Below are positions 54,834-61,926 of a stretch of 64,000 bases of DNA, one piece after another. Under the pieces are notes generated by a model. The model was not told the DNA's origin. It saw only the letters and a program-made list of their open reading frames with translations, and did not search any database. The stretch comes from Flammeovirga pacifica. Lineage in GTDB: Bacteria; Bacteroidota; Bacteroidia; Cytophagales; Flammeovirgaceae. The position numbers and the translations under genes were made by a program. The DNA lies in contig NZ_JRYR02000001.1 of assembly GCF_000807855.2 (NCBI RefSeq), positions 1,543,881-1,607,880 on the forward strand. Reading direction: 5' to 3'. The stretch's first letter is position 1, and the number at the start of each line of letters is the position of its first letter.

Positions 54834-57800
54834 ATGAGTGAAGAAATATTAAAAGCACTGACGCAACTTTTTGCCATCATCTCTACACAAGGTGAAGGAT
54901 TAACAGAAACGGAAAGAAACTTCGTTATCAAATTTCTTAATCAAGAACTTGAGAAAAGCTCCGTTGATGAATATATCAATCTATATGATCAATTAGTTCA
55001 GGAGGAAGAAGAAAGAATTGCCAAAAGAAAGGCAAAAGCTGCTAAGAAAAGAGCTGACAAAGGAGAAGATCCTAATAGTGTAGACTCTCTTGCAGATGCT
55101 GTTTCTGTTCGTAATTCTGTAAGGACTCTATCAATTTGTAGAAAAATTAACAAGACACTAGATCAAAAGCAAAAAACTATTGTTCTAGTAAAGCTTCTTG
55201 AAATTGTTTCTTCAGATGAGAACTCTTATACTCCACAACGTATGGATATCATTCATACGGTGGCAGATGTGTTTAATATTCCATCCAACGAATATAAATT
55301 ATTAGAACGCTTTGTAATAGAGCAACATTCTTCTAAAATTGATAACGAAGAAATTCTAATATTTGATGATGAAATGCCTCCAGAAGGCAGTAAAATTAAA
55401 TTTATTGACTCTGGACTTCTTGATGGTGAAATTATTTTCATCAGAATGAAAAGCGTTTCATTATACTTTACTAAATATACAGGTACAGAATTAGTCTATC
55501 TGAATGGTCAATTGATCAATTCTAATAATGTCTATCTATTCTCTCCTGGTAGTATATTTAAAACACCAAAAGGAGCCCCACTATATTATTCAGATCTTGT
55601 CAATAAATACAATTCTGATGAAATAGGTGGTAGTATTTCTTTTGTTGCTGAAGATCTTGAGTATCGCTTCCCTAATGGTCAACTAGGATTAAGAGACATC
55701 AATTTTGGTGAAAACACTGGTCAGTTAGTAGGTATTATGGGTGCTTCTGGCGCGGGTAAGACTACATTATTGAATGTTTTAGCCGGCTTAGAAAAACCAT
55801 CTGCAGGGTCTGTAAGAATAAATGGTTACAATATCCACACTCAAAAAGATAAAATTGAAGGTGTAATTGGATATATCGCTCAAGATGATCTTTTAATTGA
55901 AGAATTAACTGTATTCCAAAACTTATACTACAATGCTAAACTCTGCTTTAAAGACATGTCTGAGCAAGAGCTTACGCAAAAAGTAAATGAAGTATTATTA
56001 AGTTTAGGTTTAGATAGAATTGCACACCTAGTAGTAGGTAGTGTATTAAATAAAAAAATCTCTGGTGGTCAAAGAAAGCGTTTGAATATCGCTTTAGAAT
56101 TGATTCGTGAGCCAGCAGTAATGTTTGTTGATGAACCTACCTCTGGATTATCATCAAGAGATTCTGAAAATGTAATTGACCTTCTAAAAGAACTTTCTTT
56201 AAAAGGAAAATTAATATTTGTTGTTATTCACCAACCTTCATCAGATATCTATAAGATGTTTGATAAGATGTGGTTACTAGATACTGGAGGCTTCCCTGTC
56301 TTCTATGGTAACCCAATTGAAGCAATTACCCATTTCAAGGGAGCAGTAAGACAAGTTGATAGCGACCAAGGTCAGTGTAATACTTGTGGTAATGTAAACC
56401 CAGAACAACTTTTCAATATAATTGAAGCACAAGTTGTGGATGAATATGGTGAGTTTACTAACAAAAGAAAATCACAGCCAGAGGATTGGCATCGTATTTA
56501 TCAAACTACTTTCTCAAAACCAGAGATAGAAGAGGTGAATGTTGAGCCACCAAAAACTTTGAATATTCCTTCAAAGTTAATGCAGACAGTCATATTTACG
56601 ATAAGAGATTTCTTATCTAAATTCAGTAATAAGCAATATCTATCTATCAATTTATTAGAAGCTCCTTTCCTAGCATTATTGCTATCGTGGGTTATCTATT
56701 ACATTAAAGATGGAGATACTGAATATGTATTTAGACACAACGAAAACATCCCTCCTTATATCCTTATAGCTATATTAGTAGCCTTATTTATGGGTATGAC
56801 GGTAAGTGCTGAAGAAATAATTAAGGATAGAAAGATTAAGAAAAGGGAATCGTTCCTTAACCTCAGTAGGAGCAGTTATTTGTTCTCAAAACTGATAATT
56901 CTTTTTGGATTCTCTGCCATACAGACGTTTACGTTTGTCTTAATAGGGAATACTCTCCTAGAAGTACATGATTTAACCTGGCAATATTGGTTAGTATTAT
57001 TTACAGTCTCATGTCACGCTAACTTAATAGGATTAAATATTTCGTCTGCTTTTAACTCAGCAATTACAGTATATATTTTAATTCCTATTCTACTAATTCC
57101 ACAAATGATTTTAAGTGGATTAATATTTGATTTCTCAAAGCTTAACAATACAATTAGTGAACATGGTAAGACGCCATTAATAGCCGATATTATGGCTTCT
57201 AGATGGGCTTACGAAAGTTTATCAGTAGAACAGTTTAAAGATAATAGGTTCAAAAAGCCATTCTTTGATTTAGATATGAAATTAAGTCAGAGTAATTATA
57301 AAAGTGCTTATTGGGAACCAAGAATGGAAGAAATATTATTCAGTGCACAAATGAATAGTAAAAACACCAATGACAGCACAGGCAAAATACTTGCTAATGA
57401 TATCATTACTTTAGTGAATGAGATTAATGCTGACAATTATTTTTCTACTCATGCAGATAAGAAAAAAGAAGCCTTATCTTTCTTAGAGGATGGTAAAATA
57501 AATTCTCAAGAAGGTAATCAGCTAAGAAAAATATTATATGAATCTTCGATTTATTATAATGATCAATTGATCAAAGCTGAAGAAGAGAGAGATAAAAGAA
57601 TTTATGCAATGAAAAAAGAGTTTGGTGATGACTTTAATCTCTCAGAAGCAAAAGATTTATACCACAATGATCAGTTGGAAACATTTGTGAAAAACAAAAA
57701 TGTACTCAACAGAACAGTGGTTGATAAGAATCGAATAGTACAACTAATCGATCCAATTTATTTTATCAAAGAGAATACTGCAGGGCCTTTAGACTACAGA

Positions 57801-57983
57801 ACACACCTTTTTGCTCCTGCAAAGAAAGTATTTGGCACATATATTGACACGTTTACATTCAATGTGCTAATGATATGGGTAATGTCACTATTCTTATATA
57901 TATCTTTATATTTTGAATGGTTGAAAAAACTCATAGAGGGAACTGAAGTAGTTTTCACTAAATTTTTCTCAAAAGAAGCATAA
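54834..57983 (+). CDS. TerB-domain / ABCG-type ABC transporter fusion
   Basis: 1049 residues. Residues 1-175 form a TerB-like helical domain in two halves (LTQLFAIISTQGEGLTETE; KTIVLVKLLEIVSSDE) split by a Lys/Ala/Glu-rich linker. A beta-rich segment (~180-260) that may be FHA-like follows. The ABC domain (~280-480) has Walker A GASGAGKTT, signature SGGQRKRLNIALEL, Walker B VMFVDEPTSGLSSRDS and the H-loop HQP. An ABCG-type membrane domain begins near 615 and has five or six helices up to ~780, then an unusual ~230-residue charged insert, then one last helix at ~1010-1035. The substrate is unknown. It shares a transcriptional unit with two secreted proteins. Confidence 0.85.
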   Translation: MSEEILKALTQLFAIISTQGEGLTETERNFVIKFLNQELEKSSVDEYINLYDQLVQEEEERIAKRKAKAAKKRADKGEDPNSVDSLADAVSVRNSVRTLSICRKINKTLDQKQKTIVLVKLLEIVSSDENSYTPQRMDIIHTVADVFNIPSNEYKLLERFVIEQHSSKIDNEEILIFDDEMPPEGSKIKFIDSGLLDGEIIFIRMKSVSLYFTKYTGTELVYLNGQLINSNNVYLFSPGSIFKTPKGAPLYYSDLVNKYNSDEIGGSISFVAEDLEYRFPNGQLGLRDINFGENTGQLVGIMGASGAGKTTLLNVLAGLEKPSAGSVRINGYNIHTQKDKIEGVIGYIAQDDLLIEELTVFQNLYYNAKLCFKDMSEQELTQKVNEVLLSLGLDRIAHLVVGSVLNKKISGGQRKRLNIALELIREPAVMFVDEPTSGLSSRDSENVIDLLKELSLKGKLIFVVIHQPSSDIYKMFDKMWLLDTGGFPVFYGNPIEAITHFKGAVRQVDSDQGQCNTCGNVNPEQLFNIIEAQVVDEYGEFTNKRKSQPEDWHRIYQTTFSKPEIEEVNVEPPKTLNIPSKLMQTVIFTIRDFLSKFSNKQYLSINLLEAPFLALLLSWVIYYIKDGDTEYVFRHNENIPPYILIAILVALFMGMTVSAEEIIKDRKIKKRESFLNLSRSSYLFSKLIILFGFSAIQTFTFVLIGNTLLEVHDLTWQYWLVLFTVSCHANLIGLNISSAFNSAITVYILIPILLIPQMILSGLIFDFSKLNNTISEHGKTPLIADIMASRWAYESLSVEQFKDNRFKKPFFDLDMKLSQSNYKSAYWEPRMEEILFSAQMNSKNTNDSTGKILANDIITLVNEINADNYFSTHADKKKEALSFLEDGKINSQEGNQLRKILYESSIYYNDQLIKAEEERDKRIYAMKKEFGDDFNLSEAKDLYHNDQLETFVKNKNVLNRTVVDKNRIVQLIDPIYFIKENTAGPLDYRTHLFAPAKKVFGTYIDTFTFNVLMIWVMSLFLYISLYFEWLKKLIEGTEVVFTKFFSKEA

Positions 57984-58045
57984 TATAAATTTTTTCAACG
58001 CTGATTTACAATTGATAAAACTACCTTTGAAAAAGCAAAGTTAAG

Positions 58046-58948
58046 ATGAATACCAAATATTTGAATACATTGGCGGCCTCGGTAATGCTAGCTGCTACAA
58101 CTGTTTCCGCAGGTGATATACCGAAAAACGATCCTGCTAATAACTTACATACGCCGGCCCCTGCTAGAGTTACTCAAGAGGTTCTTCCAGTAAGTGAAGT
58201 ATTACAATCAATCCCCTCCCCTCTTGAAATTTCAGTTCTTATTAAAGAAAGTGGAACTATATATAACAAGGCCGATTTAAATGCTCCTGAAGCTGTATCA
58301 CGTTATAATACAGCATTTCAAAAAGCAATTAATTTAGGGATTTACGGCACTGATTTGGGTTTTGCCAACATTTATGGTAAAAACCAAGATGCAATATCTT
58401 TTCTAAACTCAGTAAGAGACTTAGCTGACGGTTTAGGTATTGGTGCATTTTTTGATTATGAAACAATAAAAGAATTAGCCGAAAGTTCAAATAGGTTAGA
58501 TGAATTAATTCAACAAACTACCTTGAACTTTGAAAAAATAAACAATAACCTTCGTGAGAGAAAAAGAGAAAATGTTTCTGTTTTAATTCTTACAGGTGGT
58601 TGGATTGAAGCTGTTTATTTAACAACGATAATCAATTTAAGAGAACCAAATGATCTTCTAAAAGATAAAATTGGTGACCAAAAAGTAGTTTTAGATCAAC
58701 TATTACTTGTTTTAGATATCTATAAATCTACTCCTGGTTTTGAAGATTTAATCAATGACTTAACTGCTCTTCAAGAAATCTATGATCAGATTGAAGTAGA
58801 AGTTATAGTTGGCGAGCCTACTATGGAAGAGATTGACGGTGTACTAGTGGTAACAGACGGTACTAGAAGTGTTGTTCATGTAACTGACACCGACATTCAA
58901 AAAATTACAAGTTTATTAAAATCAATCAGAAATAAAGTTATTAGATAA
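58046..58948 (+). CDS. Secreted protein of unknown function, linked to the TerB-ABC transporter
   Basis: 300 residues with a signal peptide ending near VSAGD (about residue 23), then a helical protein with the blocks SVLIKESGTIYNKADLNAPE, YGTDLGFANIYGKNQDAISF and LILTGGWIEAVYLTT. The C-terminus carries VVTDGTRSVVHVTD and a basic helix. No catalytic motif or family was recognised. It begins 62 nt after the transporter gene on the same strand, so a periplasmic partner of the transporter is a reasonable guess. Confidence 0.7.
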   Translation: MNTKYLNTLAASVMLAATTVSAGDIPKNDPANNLHTPAPARVTQEVLPVSEVLQSIPSPLEISVLIKESGTIYNKADLNAPEAVSRYNTAFQKAINLGIYGTDLGFANIYGKNQDAISFLNSVRDLADGLGIGAFFDYETIKELAESSNRLDELIQQTTLNFEKINNNLRERKRENVSVLILTGGWIEAVYLTTIINLREPNDLLKDKIGDQKVVLDQLLLVLDIYKSTPGFEDLINDLTALQEIYDQIEVEVIVGEPTMEEIDGVLVVTDGTRSVVHVTDTDIQKITSLLKSIRNKVIR

Positions 58949-58977
58949 CTCATACTTCTCAGAAAAATTTCGGAACG

Positions 58978-59406
58978 ATGAAAAAAATATTATTAGCTAT
59001 CACTTTTATCTTCGCCTTATTCGCAGTTGAAGAGGCATCAGCTCAATGTAATGCAGAGTTGTACGTAACGAAAAGTATGAAAGAGCTTAATCCAGGCTTT
59101 CAATTTTCAAAAAGTTACAGAATAGACGGTCGTAACGGTACACGTCGTAAAATTGAATATACTTGCGTTCTTGCAAAAGACACAAGCTACCAAATTACTA
59201 TTTCTGGTAAAGATGGTGGTGCTCAAGGTTTAATTTCTACTTTATACAATGCTAAGAGACGTAAAATTATCTCTTCATTCTATAATAACAGATTTTTAAA
59301 TACTTGGACGTACAAGTGTACTTCTACAGGTATTTACTATTTAAGTTTTACATTTAAAGATTCTAAAAGTTACTGTGGAGCCGCTGTTTTAGGCTTCAAA
59401 CGTTAA
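58978..59406 (+). CDS. Secreted four-cysteine protein
   Basis: 142 residues with a signal peptide ending ASAQ (about residue 23). The mature ~119-residue domain is beta-rich, with cysteines at 24, 63, 114 and 133 that could make two disulfides, and aromatic/Gly-rich turns (YQITISGKDGGAQG, GIYYLSFTFKD). The pattern looks like a small C2/PPC-like beta sandwich, but no family is assigned. It follows the 300-residue protein after 29 nt and ends in a strong terminator. Confidence 0.65.
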   Translation: MKKILLAITFIFALFAVEEASAQCNAELYVTKSMKELNPGFQFSKSYRIDGRNGTRRKIEYTCVLAKDTSYQITISGKDGGAQGLISTLYNAKRRKIISSFYNNRFLNTWTYKCTSTGIYYLSFTFKDSKSYCGAAVLGFKR

Positions 59407-59430
59407 TTGAATCTTTTATATAACTTAAAA

Positions 59431-59464
59431 AAGGACAGCAGCTTTAAGCTTCTGTCCTTTTTTT
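59431..59464 (+). terminator. Terminator of the TerB-ABC transporter unit
   Basis: AAGGACAG and CTGTCCTT pair, the inner AGC/GCT pair extends the stem, and a T-run follows. Confidence 0.9.
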
Positions 59465-59488
59465 ATTTTTCAAAACTGAAAAAAACAA

Positions 59489-59496
59489 TAGATTTG
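59489..59496 (+). promoter_or_regulatory. Candidate -7 box for pheA
   Basis: TAGATTTG fits TAnnTTTG, 62 nt before the pheA ATG. Transcription from it would begin close to 59502. Confidence 0.35.
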
Positions 59497-59500
59497 TAAA

Positions 59501-59557
59501 ATGAAGAAACTAAAGATGTTTCTTTTTAGAGTATATCATTATAAAAAAGTGCGATAA
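59501..59557 (+). CDS. Possible 18-codon leader peptide abutting pheA
   Basis: ATG AAG AAA ... CGA TAA runs from 59501 to 59557 and ends directly against the pheA ATG at 59558. The peptide MKKLKMFLFRVYHYKKVR has two Phe and two Tyr among 18 residues. The abutting stop and start suggest translational coupling. There is no room for an attenuator hairpin, and a promoter at 59489 would put the transcript start inside the ORF, so it may be fortuitous. Confidence 0.3.
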   Translation: MKKLKMFLFRVYHYKKVR

Positions 59558-60631
59558 ATGGACTTACTATCATTAAGAAATCAAATAGATGCTATAGATA
59601 ATCAACTTTTAAGGTTATTGAACGAACGTATGGATGTCGTTAAAAAAGTTGGTGAATTAAAAAAGCATGAAAAGTCAGTGATCTATCGCCCAGAAAGAGA
59701 AAAATCGATCATTGATCGTCTACATCATATTTCACAAGATGACAAAGGCACTTTAAATCATTCAGCCATTGAAGCTATTTTTCTTGAAATTTTTGCTGTA
59801 AGTAGAAATTTAGAATTACCAGAAAAAGTAGCTTTCCTAGGACCTGACGGTAGCTACACTCATCAGGCTGCAGAAAATAGATTTGGAGCGATGAGTGAAT
59901 ATATACCGTTAAAAACAATTAAGTCTGTTTTTGACAATGTAGAGACTGAAAGAGTACGCTTTGGTGTTGTCCCTATTGAGAATAATCAAGAAGGTACGGT
60001 AGCTGAAACTATTGATCAGTTATGCTATAGAGACGTTAAGATTGTTGCAGAACTACCTTTATCCATAAGTTTTAGTTTAGCATCAAATCATGATGATTTA
60101 TCTAAAATCACAAAAATATATTCTAAAGATATTGCATTTAGACAATGTAGAAACTTCTTAGAAGACTACTTTGGTGATGATATCAGGTTAATACAAGTAT
60201 CTTCAACTTCTCGTGCTGCTGAAATGGCTTCTAAGGAAGAAGGTGCTGCTGCTATTTGTTCTCATATTGCAGCTAAATTATTCCAATTACCTATCAGGTA
60301 TAATAACATCGAAGATAGTCAGGATAATACTACTCGATTTTTAATTATTGCTAAGAATTTCGTAAATCAAGCAAGTAGCAACGATAAAACATCAATTCTT
60401 GCAAAAATTGGTAATCAACCTGGTGATTTGGCAAACTTCTTGGAAGAATTCAGACAAAGAGACATCAACCTTACTAAAATTGAAAGCAGACCTGCTAAAA
60501 TGAAAGATAATTTCAACTATTGGTTTGTGATAGACTTCGACGGACATTTCAACGACTCCAAAACTCAAGAGATAATTAGAGCCTATTCTGATACAATTAC
60601 CTTCTTGGGAAGCTATGTTAAAATGGTCTAA
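59558..60631 (+). CDS. pheA: Chorismate mutase / prephenate dehydratase
   Basis: 357 residues that turn chorismate into phenylpyruvate. Residues 1-85 are an AroQ-type chorismate mutase (LRNQIDAIDNQLLRLLNERM and IYRPERE). Residues ~90-275 are prephenate dehydratase, with FLGPDGSYTHQAA, IENNQEGTVAETID and the DNTTRF motif that holds the catalytic Thr. The C-terminal ACT domain (LAKIGNQPGDLANFLEEF, KIESRPAK) binds phenylalanine for feedback inhibition. It is separated by 63 nt from the next gene. Confidence 0.95.
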   Translation: MDLLSLRNQIDAIDNQLLRLLNERMDVVKKVGELKKHEKSVIYRPEREKSIIDRLHHISQDDKGTLNHSAIEAIFLEIFAVSRNLELPEKVAFLGPDGSYTHQAAENRFGAMSEYIPLKTIKSVFDNVETERVRFGVVPIENNQEGTVAETIDQLCYRDVKIVAELPLSISFSLASNHDDLSKITKIYSKDIAFRQCRNFLEDYFGDDIRLIQVSSTSRAAEMASKEEGAAAICSHIAAKLFQLPIRYNNIEDSQDNTTRFLIIAKNFVNQASSNDKTSILAKIGNQPGDLANFLEEFRQRDINLTKIESRPAKMKDNFNYWFVIDFDGHFNDSKTQEIIRAYSDTITFLGSYVKMV

Positions 60632-60694
60632 TAAAATAACTTTCAATTTTAGTCGTTTGATAAGTAGATAATCAATTTGACCTAATACTAAAGA

Positions 60695-61912
60695 ATGAAA
60701 CATTTTTTTTCCATATTACTTTTATTTGTTTGTGTTCAGTTTTATGCACAAGCAGAAAATATTCCTGCTATTGCCTTATCCACTTTTAATAAAGTACTTG
60801 GAGGAGGTAAATACGACCAAGGTAAATGCATTATTAAGGCACACGATAGTGGGTACATAATTGCAGGACGTTCTGTTGGCACTAGTGGCAATATGGACAT
60901 GAGTCTTTGGAAAATCGATGAAAGCGGTAATGTAAAATGGAATTTCAAGTTTGGAGATACTGAAACGGAAGAAGTATATCAAATTATTCCTACATCTGAT
61001 GGTGGATACATTACTGTTGGTAGTTCTGACTCTTATGGGTTAAGTATTGATTTAAAAGATACTTGGGTTGTTAAAGTAAACGCACAAGGTAAACAAGTGT
61101 GGATGCAAACATATGGTGATGAAAACTCTATTGAAGAAGGTACTTCTATTGCAGAAACTAAAGATGGTGGTTTTATCATTGGAGGAGGAATCCTTAAACT
61201 AGATAAAGAAGAACCATCTGAAGATGCTTTCCTATTAAAAATTGATAGTAAAGGGACTCAAACTTGGAGGAAGTTCTTTGGTGGAGCTAAAAACGATAGA
61301 ACTGTAGATATTATTGCCAACGATGATAGTTACACAGTAGTAGGTAATACTGAATCGCTTGGTCGTGGTAAATGGGACATTTGGATGTTCAAAACTGATT
61401 TAGAAGGAAATAAACTTTGGGAACGCACTTACGGTGGTGGCGATACTGAAAAAGCCAATCAATTTGTAAAGACAAATGATGGTGGATATGCTATCGTTGG
61501 TTATTCTTACACGTTTGCTGAAGCTTCTTTGGATGCTTGGATTGTAAGAACAGATGCTGATGGTCAACAATTGTGGCATAAATCATTTGGTGGTTTAAGC
61601 TACGATGAAGCTCATGGTATTACAAAAACTAAAGATGGTGGTTATGCAATTGTAGGATATACTGAAGTATATGTTCCTGATGAATATGGTGATAACACAG
61701 CTTTAGATGGTTTCAATACATTGTTAGTTAAAATTGATGATAAAGGTCAAAAACAATGGGAAAAATCTATTGGTGGTATCAAAGAACAAAGAGGTAATGC
61801 GGTAGTTGAAGCTAGTAACGGTGATTTTATTATTGTAGGCTCAAAACAAACAAGTGATCAAAATAATTTTGGAATATTACTTATTAGAACAAACTCACAA
61901 GGTTCAATTTAA
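60695..61912 (+). CDS. Secreted repeat protein, beta-propeller-like
   Basis: 405 residues with a signal peptide ending near YAQAE. About seven repeats of roughly 50 residues follow, each with T-x-D-G-G-Y/F-I-x-V/I-G (for example TKDGGYAIVGY), a W-I/V-x-K-x-D-x-x-G strand and K/Q-x-W-x-K-x-F/Y-G-G. Such proteins are common secreted or surface proteins of marine Bacteroidota. No C-terminal type IX sorting domain is obvious. It ends 14 nt before the PorE-like gene and is probably co-transcribed with it. Confidence 0.8.
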   Translation: MKHFFSILLLFVCVQFYAQAENIPAIALSTFNKVLGGGKYDQGKCIIKAHDSGYIIAGRSVGTSGNMDMSLWKIDESGNVKWNFKFGDTETEEVYQIIPTSDGGYITVGSSDSYGLSIDLKDTWVVKVNAQGKQVWMQTYGDENSIEEGTSIAETKDGGFIIGGGILKLDKEEPSEDAFLLKIDSKGTQTWRKFFGGAKNDRTVDIIANDDSYTVVGNTESLGRGKWDIWMFKTDLEGNKLWERTYGGGDTEKANQFVKTNDGGYAIVGYSYTFAEASLDAWIVRTDADGQQLWHKSFGGLSYDEAHGITKTKDGGYAIVGYTEVYVPDEYGDNTALDGFNTLLVKIDDKGQKQWEKSIGGIKEQRGNAVVEASNGDFIIVGSKQTSDQNNFGILLIRTNSQGSI

Positions 61913-61926
61913 AAGAAATTAGTCCT

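Noticed and set aside
47563-59406. A GGDEF (SiaD-like) cyclase in the signalling region
   Set aside because: I read all proteins of the region for GG(D/E)EF and found none.
59496-59558. Classical transcription attenuator at pheA
   Set aside because: No terminator or competing hairpin fits between the mini-ORF and pheA.
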